DNA of 64,000 bases from Chromohalobacter marismortui (GCF_004364315.1 NZ_SOBR01000004.1:186001-250000), one strand, 5' to 3'. Numbered from the stretch's first letter, positions 8,879 to 18,835 are shown. Notes: generated by a model from the sequence alone, not told the origin. Numbers and translations: made by a program.

Positions 8879-10939
8879 TTATGAAGGCGGCTGTTCCGGG
8901 CTGTCGGGCATGTTGATGTTGCCCGGCTCTATCCGGTTGAGGTGCAGGAACTGCATGTGCAGTTCGTACTGGTCGAGGATGTCGCTGATCACCTGATCGC
9001 GGGTGTAGCCCATCAAGTCATAACCCTGGCTACCCTCGAGCAGATAGACTTCCAGCCGGTAATAGCGCGAGTCGGCATGCGGCGCATGCATCGCGAACCC
9101 GGGCGTCGAGAAGCCCTGACTCCAAACCTGGTAGGTGAAGTTCTGCTCGTCTTCGAAGTCGACGTTGAGCGACATGTAGTCGTCGCCGTTCTGCACGCCT
9201 TGGTGAATCTCGGCCGACACGCCTTGCTCCTGCAGCGAGTCGCGCACAGCTTCCATGGCAGGCTTGCAGGTCTCGTCCATGAAGCGCCGCGCCTGCTTCT
9301 TGCCCGGGAAGCTCATGGCACGCCGGAGACGCTGCTGCCAGTTGCGGGAGTCGCGCTCGCCGCCACCGGTACGGCCCGAAAGCTGGCCGGCCAGGCTCAG
9401 GCGCCGGCTGTCTTCCTTGAAGGCCTCGAGCTTCAGTGCCTTGAGCAGGCCAGCCATCATGAAGAACAGCACGATCGAGAACGGCAGGCCGGTGATCACC
9501 ACCGCGCTCTGCAGGGTACTCAGGCCGCCGGCGAGCAGTAGCGACAGGGTCAGAATGCCGATCACCGCCGACCACAGAATGCGCATCCAGATCGGCGCAT
9601 CGCTGTTGACGTTCTTGAGCTTCGAGGTGAAGTTCGAGAGGACCAGCGCCCCGGAATCCCCGGAGGTAATGAAGAACACGATCGCCAGGATGCTCACCGC
9701 CGCGGTGGTCAGGATCGGCATCGGATACGATTCGAGGAACAGGTAGATCCCCGCCGGCGGGTTGTTCATCACCTGCTGACCGAACTCGCTGGCACCGTTC
9801 ATCGCCATGTCGATGGCACTGTTACCCAGCAACGACATCCACAAGAACATGAAGATGATCGGCAGCGTCATGGTGCCGAGCACGAAGGTGCGGATCGTCC
9901 GCCCCCGCGAGATACGTGCCAGGAACAGCCCGACGAACGGCCCCCACGCGATCCACCAGGCCCAGAAGAACAGCGTCCAGCCGTTCAACCAGCCGGTCGG
10001 CCGATCGAAGGCATAGGTATTGAACGACAGACTGACGAAGTTGGACAGATAGTCGCCGATGTTCATCACCAGCGCGTTGAGCAGGAAGATCGTCTTGCCG
10101 GCGAACAACACGAACAGCAACAGCAGGACCGCGAGCAGGATATTGAACTCGGAAAGACGACGGATGCCGCGCTCCACCCCGGTCACCGCGGAAATGGTCG
10201 CGAACAGCACGATGCCCAGCACCAACACCACTTGCGTCCAGGTGCCCTTGGGAATGCCGAACATGTAGTCCAGCCCGAAATTGAGCTGGATGACCCCGAT
10301 CCCCAGGCTGGCGGCGATGCCGAATACCGTGCCCAGCACGGCGGCGGTATCGACCACATGGCCGATCATGCCGTAGATCCTGTCGCCGAAGATCGGGTAG
10401 AGCGCGCTACGGATGGTCAGCGGCAGATTGTGCCGGTAGCTGAAGAAGGCCAGCGCCATGCCCACCAGGGTATAGATGCCCCAGCCGGACAGGCCCCAGT
10501 GCAGGAAGGTCAGCTCCATGGCGTGGCGGGCCGCGGCGACCTGGTCTTCAGGCGCGTTGGGCGCGTTGTAGAACTGCGTCAGCGGCTCGGCCAGGGCGAA
10601 GAAAATCACGCCGATGCCGATCCCCGCAGAGAACAGCATCGCCGACCACGAGAAGATATTGAAGTCGGGTCGCGAATGCTCGGGCCCCAGGCGGATACTG
10701 CCGTAGCGTGACAGCCCCAGGTAGATCACGAATACCAGGTAGATCACCACCGTCAGGAAGTAGTACCAGCCGAAGGTATTGGAGATCCAGCCGAGGATGG
10801 CATTGATGATGGTGCTGGCCTGGTCGGTCGCGACCATGGCCCACAGCGAGAAGGCGACGATGCCGACCACCGAGCTGTAGAACACCGGACCATTGAGGCG
10901 ATCGCGTTCCGGCGCCTCTTTAGTGGATTGTGTCGTCAT
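8879..10939 (-). CDS. betT: BCCT-family choline/betaine transporter, BetT-like
   Basis: About 686 residues. An N-terminal 12-TM BCCT core (TM1 near VFYSSVVGIVAFSLWAMVAT) carries the family segment FFWAWWIAWGPFVGLFLARI. A long cytoplasmic tail of about 170 residues, typical of BetT-type osmosensing choline carriers, follows. It would import choline or betaine with Na+ or H+ for osmoprotection. I prefer the ATG at 10939 (MTTQSTKEAP, with AGGAA upstream) to a TTG at 10966. No betIBA genes are adjacent, so substrate choice between choline and betaine is uncertain. It ends at a strong terminator. Confidence 0.88.
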   Translation of the reverse strand: MTTQSTKEAPERDRLNGPVFYSSVVGIVAFSLWAMVATDQASTIINAILGWISNTFGWYYFLTVVIYLVFVIYLGLSRYGSIRLGPEHSRPDFNIFSWSAMLFSAGIGIGVIFFALAEPLTQFYNAPNAPEDQVAAARHAMELTFLHWGLSGWGIYTLVGMALAFFSYRHNLPLTIRSALYPIFGDRIYGMIGHVVDTAAVLGTVFGIAASLGIGVIQLNFGLDYMFGIPKGTWTQVVLVLGIVLFATISAVTGVERGIRRLSEFNILLAVLLLLFVLFAGKTIFLLNALVMNIGDYLSNFVSLSFNTYAFDRPTGWLNGWTLFFWAWWIAWGPFVGLFLARISRGRTIRTFVLGTMTLPIIFMFLWMSLLGNSAIDMAMNGASEFGQQVMNNPPAGIYLFLESYPMPILTTAAVSILAIVFFITSGDSGALVLSNFTSKLKNVNSDAPIWMRILWSAVIGILTLSLLLAGGLSTLQSAVVITGLPFSIVLFFMMAGLLKALKLEAFKEDSRRLSLAGQLSGRTGGGERDSRNWQQRLRRAMSFPGKKQARRFMDETCKPAMEAVRDSLQEQGVSAEIHQGVQNGDDYMSLNVDFEDEQNFTYQVWSQGFSTPGFAMHAPHADSRYYRLEVYLLEGSQGYDLMGYTRDQVISDILDQYELHMQFLHLNRIEPGNINMPDSPEQPPS

Positions 10940-11284
10940 AGGAGTTCCTGATTTAGGTTCAGGCAAGGTTTGCGTTCACGGCAGCGGGCGCACGACTCGT
11001 GCATGCCGCTTTTACTAGCTTAGAAGCAATACAGAAAAGTGCCGTTTATTGAACAGGCGTATAAAGAAAACAATTCTTTATGCCTCAGTCAAGCCTTGTG
11101 CCGCGTATCGGCCATCGCGCATAGAAAAACTCATGCCCCATCGCCCACGGGCGAAGCAAGTGCATACTTCCCCCTCTTCTACCGAAAACGTTATCCTATT
11201 TCGTTCATGCCCTTGATCGGGCGCTTTTCCAGCCTCGACGATCTCCCTGCCGAAAAATCGAACGAAGCGCTTGGCAAGCGTTTT
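10940..11284. promoter_or_regulatory. Divergent betT / znu intergenic region with imperfect hairpin
   Basis: About 345 bp without a convincing gene, serving as promoter region for betT (minus) and the znu operon (plus). It contains an imperfect inverted repeat at 11055-11085: AGGC-GT-ATAAAG pairs with CTTTAT-GCCT around a 9-base AT-rich loop, with a GT bulge. This could be an operator or a transcript hairpin. Nothing else was recognised. Confidence 0.35.
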
Positions 11285-11297
11285 GTTATGTTATAAC
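11285..11297. promoter_or_regulatory. Candidate Zur box
   Basis: GTTAT-GTT-ATAAC is an exact palindrome of 5-bp arms about 28 bp upstream of the first ATG of the znu operon. It resembles the gammaproteobacterial Zur operator core (GTTATA..TATAAC). Zinc repression of the operon is inferred from this site plus the gene content. Confidence 0.7.
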
Positions 11298-11324
11298 CTT
11301 TTGAGCTCGTTTCGAGGAGTCGTC

Positions 11325-11465
11325 ATGTCACACCGTCACCGCCCGGATGGGCCTTGCCATTTTTCCCTGATGTCGATGGGCGCCGGACGTCGCGTGCTGT
11401 TGGCACTGTTGCCGCTGGGGCTGCTTTGGCTGGCCGTGGCGTGGGCGATGGGAGCCTTTGCATGA
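11325..11465 (+). CDS. 46-aa single-pass membrane protein leading the znu operon
   Basis: Small protein with an N-terminal His/Arg-rich stretch (MSHRHRPDGPCH) and one hydrophobic helix at about 22-44 (LLALLPLGLLWLAVAWAMG). The ATG at 11325 has GAGGAGT upstream and is the first gene after the Zur-like box. Its TGA overlaps the znuC ATG (ATGA), so it is translationally coupled to the transporter. No named family was recognised. The His-Cys N-terminus suggests a possible metal-binding role, which is inference. Confidence 0.65.
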   Translation: MSHRHRPDGPCHFSLMSMGAGRRVLLALLPLGLLWLAVAWAMGAFA

Positions 11466-12211
11466 GCCGTTTGACGCTCGAGGATCTAACCCTCGCCCAG
11501 GGCGGGCGCACGGTGCTGGAGCATATCAGCGGGACGTTCGAGGACGGCGCGATCACCGCGCTGGTCGGCGCCAACGGGGCCGGCAAGAGCACCTTGATCC
11601 AGGCGATCATGGGATTGCTGTCGCCGCTTTCCGGCCAGGTGCATTGTTCCATGCCCAAGGAGCGCCGCGCGTGGTTGCCGCAACAGCTGGCGCTGGATCT
11701 GACCTTTCCGATGAGCGTCGAGGAGCTGATGCTGACCGGACGCTGGCCCACCCACGGCACCTTCAAGCGCTACGGGCCGGACGACTATCGCCACATGCAT
11801 GGCGTCATGCAGCGGCTAGGGCTGAGCGGCCTGGCACACCGTCCGCTCGGCGAGCTTTCCGGCGGCCAGCGTCAGCGCGCCTTGCTCGGTCGCACGTTGA
11901 TGCAGGAAGCGGAGCTCTTGCTGCTCGATGAGCCGTTCGCCAACGTCGATACGCATACCGTGGAACTGCTCTGCGGCACCCTGCGTGATATCGCCAATGC
12001 CGGCGCCACGGTGATCGTGGTCCTGCATGACATGGAACAGCTGGCACGTCTGGCAGATTGCGTGATGCTGCTGGCGGGCGGCCACGCCCAATGGGTCGAA
12101 CCGGAAACGCTGCTCGAACGTCACCATGCTCCCGCGCGCCGCCATGCGCATGCCCAGGCACCCTTCATTTCCCTGAACCTGCCGGACGTACCGCCATGCT
12201 CGACCTATTGA
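11462..12211 (+). CDS. znuC: Zinc ABC transporter ATPase ZnuC
   Basis: 249-residue ABC ATPase with Walker A GANGAGKST (36-44), signature LSGGQ (132-136) and Walker B LLLLDEP (about 152-158). It energises zinc uptake by ZnuB/ZnuA. The ATG at 11462 overlaps the preceding small gene by 4 bp. The tail is His-rich (HHAPARRHAHAQ), common in ZnuC-type proteins. The choice of zinc over manganese rests on the Zur-like box and the His-loop ZnuA in the same operon. Confidence 0.93.
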   Translation: MSRLTLEDLTLAQGGRTVLEHISGTFEDGAITALVGANGAGKSTLIQAIMGLLSPLSGQVHCSMPKERRAWLPQQLALDLTFPMSVEELMLTGRWPTHGTFKRYGPDDYRHMHGVMQRLGLSGLAHRPLGELSGGQRQRALLGRTLMQEAELLLLDEPFANVDTHTVELLCGTLRDIANAGATVIVVLHDMEQLARLADCVMLLAGGHAQWVEPETLLERHHAPARRHAHAQAPFISLNLPDVPPCSTY

Positions 12212-13110
12212 CCACGCTGGATGCATGGCTCATCGCCCCGCTGACCGATTATGCCTTCATGCGCCGCGCTCTGGTGGGCGGTCTGGCGCTGTCGCTGGCC
12301 GCGCCGCCGCTGGGCGTGTTCCTGATGCTGCGCGGCATGAGCCTGGTCGGCGATGCCATGGCCCACGCGGTGCTGCCGGGCGTGGCGCTGGGCTTCGTAT
12401 TGGCAGGATTCTCGCTGCCGGCGATGAGCCTCGGCGGTCTGGTGGCCGGGCTGCTGGTGGCCGGGCTGGCGGGTAGCGTGTCGCGCATGACCGGCCACCG
12501 CGAAGATTCGGCCATGGCCAGTTTCTATCTGATCTCTCTGGCACTGGGGGTCATGCTGGTCTCATTACGCGGGAGCAGCGTCGATCTCACCCATGTGCTG
12601 TTCGGCTCGATCCTCGCCATCGACGATACCGCGCTGTGGCTGATCGCCTCGGTAACCAGCGCCACCCTGCTGGTGCTGGCGCTGATCTTTCGCGTGCTGG
12701 TGGTGGAATGCCTGGACCCGCTCTTTCTGCGCGGTCAGGGCATTCGCGGCGGCCTGGTGCATGGCGTCTTCCTGGGGCTGATGGTACTCAACCTCACCGC
12801 CGGCTTTCAGACCCTGGGCACGCTGATGGCGGTGGGCTTGATGATGCTGCCCGCCACCACCGCGCGTTTCTGGTCGCAACGGCTCGAAGGCCTGATCGGG
12901 CTGGCGATCGTCATCGCCATGCTGTCGAGTGCCGGGGGCCTGCTGCTGTCTTACCACCTCGGTCTGCCCTCCGGCCCGTGCATCATCCTGATCGCCGGCA
13001 CCATCTATCTCGTCTCGGCGCTCTGCGGCCGCCATGGCAGTTTGCTGGCACGCCTGCGCCGTCGCGCCGCACCGCTGGAAAAGCACGAAGACACCTGCAC
13101 GTCGTCATGA
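12196..13110 (+). CDS. znuB: Zinc ABC transporter permease ZnuB
   Basis: 304-residue ABC-3 family integral membrane protein with eight or nine predicted helices; for example LVGGLALSLAAPPLGVFLML near the N-terminus. The chosen ATG at 12196 (MLDLLTTLDAWLIAPL) overlaps the znuC 3' end by 16 bp; longer in-frame extensions would run deep into znuC. It forms the zinc channel across the inner membrane with ZnuC. The C-terminal tail is cytoplasmic and charged. Confidence 0.92.
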   Translation: MLDLLTTLDAWLIAPLTDYAFMRRALVGGLALSLAAPPLGVFLMLRGMSLVGDAMAHAVLPGVALGFVLAGFSLPAMSLGGLVAGLLVAGLAGSVSRMTGHREDSAMASFYLISLALGVMLVSLRGSSVDLTHVLFGSILAIDDTALWLIASVTSATLLVLALIFRVLVVECLDPLFLRGQGIRGGLVHGVFLGLMVLNLTAGFQTLGTLMAVGLMMLPATTARFWSQRLEGLIGLAIVIAMLSSAGGLLLSYHLGLPSGPCIILIAGTIYLVSALCGRHGSLLARLRRRAAPLEKHEDTCTSS

Positions 13111-13159
13111 ACGCTTCATGGGCCTGACCGGCCTCGTCCATCGATAAGAGGAAGTTCGC

Positions 13160-14131
13160 ATGTCCAAGTCTTTCACCTTACTGCTCGGCGTCGCCGCCCT
13201 GACGCTGTCCGGTGCGGCCCGCGCCGAGGCGCCGCTGAGCGTCGTCGCCAGCTTCAGCATTCTCGGCGACATGGTCGAGAACGTCGGTGGCGAGCATGTC
13301 GACGTCACCACGCTGGTCGGGCCGGACGGCGACGCCCATGTCTTCTCCCCCAGCCCCATCGATGCACGCGCTGTCGGCGAGGCGGACCTGTTCGTCGTCA
13401 ACGGGCTGCACTTCGAGGGCTGGCTGGACCGTCTGGTGGAAGCCAGTGGCTACGCAGGGCCGGTGGTCGTGGCAAGCCGGGGCATCGACGCCCTGAGCTT
13501 CGACGAGGAGCGCGACGAGCACTCTTCGGATCATGAAGGTCACGACCACGACCATGACCATGACCATGACCATGACCACAGCGAGCATGCGGGCCACGAC
13601 CACGGTCCGGAAGACCCACATGCCTGGCAGGACCTGCAAAACGGCAAGCAGTACGTGGCCAACATCCGCGACGCGCTCGTCGCGGCAGACCCCGAACATG
13701 CTGCCGACTATCGACGTAACGCCAAGGATTACCTCACGGCCATCGACACGCTGGATACCGAGGTCCATCGGCGGATCGACGCGATTCCCGAGGCCAATCG
13801 CGTGCTGATCACCAACCACGATGCCTTCGGCTATTTCGCCAACGCCTATGGACTGGACGTGCTCTCCCCGGTAGGACTCTCCACCGCCGCACAGCCCAGC
13901 GCCGCCGACATGGCCAAGCTGATCCAGCAGATTCAGAAACGCGACGTCAAGGCGCTATTCCTGGAAAACATGACCAGCCCCGCCCTGCTCGAGCAACTGG
14001 CCGAAGAAACAGGCGTGACCATCGGCGGCACGCTCTACGCCGGCGCCCTGGCCAGCGACGGTGAAGCCAGCACTTACCTCGGCATGTTCCGTCACAATGT
14101 CGAGACGCTGACCGAGGCCTTGAAGGAGTAA
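13160..14131 (+). CDS. znuA: Zinc-binding periplasmic protein ZnuA with His-rich loop
   Basis: 323-residue periplasmic binding protein with a signal peptide (residues 1-23, cleavage after ARA). A His/Asp-rich loop at about 121-154 is typical of ZnuA and separates it from manganese-binding relatives. Likely zinc ligands are H60 (GDAHVFSP), H154 (EDPHAWQD) and a later His near NHDAFGYF. It delivers zinc to ZnuBC. An RBS (AGAGGAAG) precedes the ATG 49 bp after znuB. The loop is encoded by a hexamer repeat that could vary in length. Confidence 0.95.
   Translation: MSKSFTLLLGVAALTLSGAARAEAPLSVVASFSILGDMVENVGGEHVDVTTLVGPDGDAHVFSPSPIDARAVGEADLFVVNGLHFEGWLDRLVEASGYAGPVVVASRGIDALSFDEERDEHSSDHEGHDHDHDHDHDHDHSEHAGHDHGPEDPHAWQDLQNGKQYVANIRDALVAADPEHAADYRRNAKDYLTAIDTLDTEVHRRIDAIPEANRVLITNHDAFGYFANAYGLDVLSPVGLSTAAQPSAADMAKLIQQIQKRDVKALFLENMTSPALLEQLAEETGVTIGGTLYAGALASDGEASTYLGMFRHNVETLTEALKE
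13541..13576 (+). repeat. CAYGAC hexanucleotide tandem repeat inside znuA
   Basis: Six consecutive hexamers (two CACGAC, then four CATGAC) encode the alternating His-Asp part of the ZnuA zinc loop. In-frame slippage would change loop length without breaking the gene. Confidence 0.9.
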
Positions 14132-14150
14132 GCGCCGTCGTGTCGGCAAC

Positions 14151-15803
14151 TCAGGCATCGAGCGGATGCGGCGGGTGCTCGCGCTGATCCGGGGGTGGCG
14201 GGAAGTACTGATAGAGCCAAGTTTCGCTCAGGGTGTCGCCGTCGCCTTCAAGGACCATTCTCATGTCGATGGGGTCGGTCGAGGCATCCGTGGGGTACCA
14301 GTCGAAAAGCACGCGGATGCCTTCGAACTCCTCGACCTGAAAGATCTGAATATCGCTGGTTCTGCCCCCCGATATTTCCAACTGCGCGATGATCGGCGGA
14401 CCGTTCTTGGCAATGTTCAGGATATCGCCGCCGATGTAGTCCACCGCGAAGCGCCGTGCCCATTGCCGTGGATAGTGCTCGCCAGGCGCCCAGCCTTCGG
14501 GAAAGCCCCCCATGCCACTGCGCGTCTCGCGAATGCGCGCCAGTTCAGGGCGTACCGGCGGTAGCGCGCTCCAGTACTGGCGATAGGCGAAGGTCAGCGA
14601 ATCGCCGGGCTCCACGGGCGCCGCGGGTTTCCAGAAGGCCACCACATTATCCATGGTCTCCCCGGTGGTGGGGATCTCCATCAGCTGGATCTCACCCTTG
14701 CCCCAGTCGCTGCGCGGTTCGATCCACAGGCTGGGACGCTCGTGATAATTGCCGATCACGTCTTCATAGGCCTCGAAATCGCGCTCGGTCTGCAGCAATC
14801 CGAATCCCTTGGGTGACTCATCGGCGAAGGCGTTGTACTGCAAGACCGGCGGATTGTTGAGCGGTCGACACACCCACTCCCCGTTGCCCCGCCACATCGT
14901 GAGACGGTCGGAGTCGTGAATCTGCGGATGAATGGTGTCGCACATGCGGCGCTGGTGCGTGCCACAGCTGAACATGCTGGTCATCGGAGCAATGCCCAGC
15001 TGCTCGATGGCCTCACGCGGGTAAAGATGCTTTTCGATATCGATCACTACCCGCGTCGGCTGGCAATGAATCACGAAACGATAGGCACCGGCCACCTTGG
15101 GCGAATCGAGCAGGGCGTAGGCGGTGAAGCTGGTGCTGTCCGGGGCGGGGGTCTCCAGCCAGAAGCGCGTGTAGGTGGGGAACTCCTCATCCACCGACTC
15201 GGCGAAGGTATTGACCGCCAGGCCGCGTGCCGAGATGCCGTACTGATAGGTATCGTCCACCGCGCGGAAGTAACTGGCGCCGAGAAAGGAGACGATATCG
15301 CGCTCGGTCAGCGAAGGAACCTTGAAAACGCGGAATCCGGCGAAGCCCAGGGTATCCTCGCCCTCGAGCTGGGCGACGTCGACTCCAGTACCTGCGTAGT
15401 CGAACATGGCCGTATCGAAATGGATCTCGCGCGCCTGGTGCGAATCCGGGTCGAGGGCATACATGCGCACGGGTTGATTGAAACCCATGCCCATGTGGAA
15501 AAACTGCACGTCGAGCTTGCCATCCAGGTCATGCCACAGCGAGTGCTCGGCATCGTAGCCGATGGCGTTGTATTGCTGAGGTGTGAGGGTCGCCAGGGTC
15601 TTGGGCAGCTCGCGCATGTTGTTGCGATACGGCGCGTTGGCCATTTCACGGGCCAGGCGCTGCAGCCAGTCGAAACTGAAACGGTGTGCCTCGCCGTCGG
15701 CGATGTCGGGCATCTGACGCGTCGCTGCCCACAGCGGCGCGGCGGGCAGTCCATACAAGGCCGCCAGGGCCAGTGAGCGTTTGAGCAGGGTTCTGCGGTC
15801 CAT
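14151..15803 (-). CDS. opgD: Glucan biosynthesis protein D, Tat-exported
   Basis: 550-residue OpgG/OpgD family protein acting in the periplasm on osmoregulated periplasmic glucan backbones. A twin-arginine signal is present ([20 protein letters not shown]), as in OpgD and unlike Sec-exported OpgG. It continues with the family-type [19 protein letters not shown]. Length matches OpgD. The stop lies 20 bp from the convergent znuA stop. No opgGH genes are adjacent, so it seems to be a single-gene unit. Confidence 0.92.
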   Translation of the reverse strand: MDRRTLLKRSLALAALYGLPAAPLWAATRQMPDIADGEAHRFSFDWLQRLAREMANAPYRNNMRELPKTLATLTPQQYNAIGYDAEHSLWHDLDGKLDVQFFHMGMGFNQPVRMYALDPDSHQAREIHFDTAMFDYAGTGVDVAQLEGEDTLGFAGFRVFKVPSLTERDIVSFLGASYFRAVDDTYQYGISARGLAVNTFAESVDEEFPTYTRFWLETPAPDSTSFTAYALLDSPKVAGAYRFVIHCQPTRVVIDIEKHLYPREAIEQLGIAPMTSMFSCGTHQRRMCDTIHPQIHDSDRLTMWRGNGEWVCRPLNNPPVLQYNAFADESPKGFGLLQTERDFEAYEDVIGNYHERPSLWIEPRSDWGKGEIQLMEIPTTGETMDNVVAFWKPAAPVEPGDSLTFAYRQYWSALPPVRPELARIRETRSGMGGFPEGWAPGEHYPRQWARRFAVDYIGGDILNIAKNGPPIIAQLEISGGRTSDIQIFQVEEFEGIRVLFDWYPTDASTDPIDMRMVLEGDGDTLSETWLYQYFPPPPDQREHPPHPLDA

Positions 15804-15940
15804 TATCGGGGGCCTTCCTCTACCAAAGTGGGCGTTTCCTTGCCACGTGCCTTCCTCTGACGTTATCCCACACCGGCGGTTCCCGCATCATGTCCCGCTT
15901 GCGTACTTTCAACGTAACCGCGCGCCTGGCGGACACGCGC

Positions 15941-15968
15941 AAAAAACCCGGTGCCGTGCGACACCGGG
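15941..15968 (-). terminator. Rho-independent terminator of gloA
   Basis: Hairpin CCCGGTG/CACCGGG (15947-15968) followed on the minus strand by a six-T run (15941-15946), just past the gloA stop. Confidence 0.9.
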
Positions 15969-15996
15969 CGGGCGACGCTGGTCGTGCAGCACACCG

Positions 15997-16530
15997 TTAT
16001 TGGCCGAGCTCCCTGGAGCGTTCCGGCTGAACGACCTCGATCCAGTAACCGTCGGGGTCTTTGACGAACACCACGTCCTTCATCTTGCCCTCGTCGGGAC
16101 GCTTCTTGAATTCGACCTGGTTGGCGTCGAACCACGCCACCGCAGCGGGCAAGTCCGGCACCGAGAAGCAGATATGCCCGAAGCCCTGGGGCTCGGCGTT
16201 ACCGTCGTGGTAGGCGAAACCTTCCTGGTCCTCGGTGCCCCAGTTGTGGGTCAGCTCGAGAATACCCTTTTGCGAAAAGGTATACACATTGCGCTCGGCG
16301 GTGTCTTCCGGCACGGCGTCGTTGTCATCCACGTTGGCCAGGAAGTACAGCGAGAACTGCATCTCCGGGAAGTCGAGCTTACGCAGCACGCGCATGCCGA
16401 AGACGCGCGAATAGAACGCCAGCGAGCGCTCGGGATCCTTCATGCGCAGCATGGTGTGGTTGAAACGAAAGCCCTGGGTTTCGGCCGACGGCGTCTGCAC
16501 GCCGGGATACTGTTCACCCTGGAAGCTCAT
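15997..16530 (-). CDS. gloA: Lactoylglutathione lyase (glyoxalase I)
   Basis: 177-residue glyoxalase I that isomerises the methylglyoxal-glutathione hemithioacetal to S-lactoylglutathione in the cytosol. The four metal ligands are visible as H25 (FNHTMLR), E92 (ILELTHNW), H119 (FGHICFSV) and E165 (YWIEVVQ). The ATG at 16530 has AGGAGG upstream; a longer in-frame opening to 16653 lacks support. At about 177 residues with an N-terminal extension it resembles the longer eukaryote/Pseudomonas-type form. It is followed by a strong terminator. Confidence 0.94.
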   Translation of the reverse strand: MSFQGEQYPGVQTPSAETQGFRFNHTMLRMKDPERSLAFYSRVFGMRVLRKLDFPEMQFSLYFLANVDDNDAVPEDTAERNVYTFSQKGILELTHNWGTEDQEGFAYHDGNAEPQGFGHICFSVPDLPAAVAWFDANQVEFKKRPDEGKMKDVVFVKDPDGYWIEVVQPERSRELGQ

Positions 16531-16735
16531 GGCATCCTCCTGATCGCGGGAATGTAAGTCGGTGTCCGGTTGGAAAGAAAGATGAGGGCGTTGGATGAAA
16601 TTTCCAGGGGGCATCGGCTGGCATGAGCCTGCAGCATTAGACAAATGTCCCACGGACTGAGATAATTCGCAGACTAATATTTATCTGGCTTTTTCCCTGA
16701 TCGCCTCGGCCACATGGTCGGGGCCGGATATCGTT

Positions 16736-18835
16736 ATGCTGCGCATTTCCACCGATCATTGGCTATTGGCGTTACGTACCGTGCTGGCCGTCTGGCTGGC
16801 ATTGTTCCTTGCCTTGCGCCTCGATTTGTATCAGCCCGCCTGGGCCATCCTCGCGGTGATGATCGTCACCCTGCAGCCGGTGATGTTCACCGGCGGCACG
16901 CCGCCCATCGGCATCATCATCGGACGCGGCGTGGCACGCTTCTTCGGCACCCTGTTCGGCGCCATCGCCGGGCTGGTACTGATCGCGCTATTCGGCCAGC
17001 AGCCCATGCTGTACCTGCTTTTCGCCGGCGCCTGGCTGGCGTTCTGCATGTATTGGGTGATGCTCGAGCAGGACGAATACCTGGGTTACGTGATGATGCT
17101 GAGTGGCTATACCGCCACGCTGGTGTCGCTGACCGCCCTGGGCACGGGCGTCGAGGGGATCTGGAGCATCGCGCTGGGACGCTTCACGGAAACCGCACTG
17201 GGTATCGGCTGCGGCGTCTTGATGCACCTGCTCATCGCACCGCGTTTCGGGAGCCGGGCTCTCCCCGAGGCGCTCTCGGGGTTTCTGCGAAGCGCCGCCG
17301 AGGAAACCCTCGCGGCCCTGGACAGCCCACGCCCCCGCGCGACGCAGGACGCACGTCTCAAGACGCTGCTCGGCTCTTATCAGCAGTTCGAGAAGCTGCG
17401 CGGTCTCACCCGCCTGGAAACCCGACGCTTGAGTCGTTTCATTCCCGCGCTGGATCGCTTCGCCAGTGACAGCTTGGCGCTGATCACGGCCGTGCGCGAG
17501 CTGGAAACCGCCCTCGACTACCTGCGCGCCTGCGAGGATGGCGAGCACTGGCTGGCGCAATTGAACGCACATGCCGCGCCGCTGCTTACCACCATCGCCG
17601 AACAGCCGGCCGGCGAGCCGCAGGAAAAACTCACACTGCCGGATTTTGCGTGGGCCCCGGAGCGCGTGAGCCCCCGCAGCCGGGTGCGCGCCGAACTGGC
17701 CCGTCAGCGCCTCGGGGAAGTGCTCGGCCTGCTCCAGCACGGCCGGCGCCTGCGCCATGCACTGAACGCGCCGGCCTCGGCCCGGGTGCATGCCCTGCCC
17801 CGCGAAAAGCGTACCCGTACCACGCACAACGAGCACTTCGTGGCCCGTTACAACGCCCTGCGCGTGTTCGTCGCCTTCGAATTGCTGGGCCTGTTCTGGA
17901 TCCACAGCGGCTGGCACTCCGGGTATCTCGCCATGATGCTGCTGGGGGTGTTCACCATGCTGTTCGCCAAGGCGCCCAATCCCGCCGCCGTGGTCTATCA
18001 GTTTCTGTGGGGCACGCTCGCCGCCGTCACCCTGGGCGCGGTCTTGCTGTTTCTGATCCTGCCGGTGATCAACGGATTCCCGTTGCTGGCCATCGCCATC
18101 GGCATCCCGGTCATGATCGGCACGCTCCTCACGCCGCGTCCGCGCTGGGCGGCCATGGGCCTCTCCGGGGCCATCACGCTGATGACACTGCTGAACCTGC
18201 ACAGCACCTACACCTTTTCGCCCACGACCTACATCAACGGTGGCCTGGCCTCGTTGATCGGCACCACCACGGCGATGTTCACCTATGCCCTGATGCGCCA
18301 GCGCTCGCCCGCCGAGCGCATACGCACCTTGCTCGGCGCCTACTGGCGAGGCGTGGCGCGCTTGATGTGCGAACCCGCGTTGCCCAACCGGGCGCGTCTG
18401 GAGAGTCGCCTTTACGACCGTTTGGGCCGCCTGGTGGCACTGGGCGGCTCGGATGACACGCTGCGCGAGGCGCTCGACCTGCACGCCCTCGCCCTGTGCG
18501 TGTGGCGCATTCGGCGGCTGCGCGAGGAACTCGGCCCGCACCGCCGGGAGCTCGAGGCCTGGCTGGATGATATTGGCCAGCGCCTGGTGGTACGACGGCA
18601 CCATTCGCCCGAGGTCTGGCACGCACTTTCCGATCAGGCCCGCGAATGGGTCGACCGCTTTTATCACGCGCCCCGGCTCTCCGTCGCCACCGCGGGGGAA
18701 GTCGCCATGCTGGGGCACCTCATGCGCGAGGCGCCCGGCGTGACGCTGGAGGCCCAGGCCGACGACGACGCCCCGACCGCCCCGCATGATCGCCATGCAA
18801 CGCCGCCCCGACAGGAGACGCCGCATGTTCGCTGA
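16736..18835 (+). CDS. FUSC-family aromatic-acid efflux protein, AaeB-like
   Basis: 699-residue inner-membrane protein with the AaeB layout: an N-terminal helix bundle (residues about 10-165), a soluble middle with Arg/Glu-rich helices, and a second membrane block at about 375-520 (FVAFELLGLFWIHSGWHSGY). It is followed by DUF1656 and an HlyD-type adaptor, so it probably pumps hydroxylated aromatic acids or similar organic anions. The RBS before ATG 16736 is weak. A 633-codon antisense frame covers this gene and is a composition artefact. Confidence 0.88.
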   Translation: MLRISTDHWLLALRTVLAVWLALFLALRLDLYQPAWAILAVMIVTLQPVMFTGGTPPIGIIIGRGVARFFGTLFGAIAGLVLIALFGQQPMLYLLFAGAWLAFCMYWVMLEQDEYLGYVMMLSGYTATLVSLTALGTGVEGIWSIALGRFTETALGIGCGVLMHLLIAPRFGSRALPEALSGFLRSAAEETLAALDSPRPRATQDARLKTLLGSYQQFEKLRGLTRLETRRLSRFIPALDRFASDSLALITAVRELETALDYLRACEDGEHWLAQLNAHAAPLLTTIAEQPAGEPQEKLTLPDFAWAPERVSPRSRVRAELARQRLGEVLGLLQHGRRLRHALNAPASARVHALPREKRTRTTHNEHFVARYNALRVFVAFELLGLFWIHSGWHSGYLAMMLLGVFTMLFAKAPNPAAVVYQFLWGTLAAVTLGAVLLFLILPVINGFPLLAIAIGIPVMIGTLLTPRPRWAAMGLSGAITLMTLLNLHSTYTFSPTTYINGGLASLIGTTTAMFTYALMRQRSPAERIRTLLGAYWRGVARLMCEPALPNRARLESRLYDRLGRLVALGGSDDTLREALDLHALALCVWRIRRLREELGPHRRELEAWLDDIGQRLVVRRHHSPEVWHALSDQAREWVDRFYHAPRLSVATAGEVAMLGHLMREAPGVTLEAQADDDAPTAPHDRHATPPRQETPHVR

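Noticed and set aside
13535-13580. Repeat-like tract that could suggest a CRISPR or minisatellite
   Set aside because: It is an in-frame coding hexamer repeat for the ZnuA His-Asp loop.
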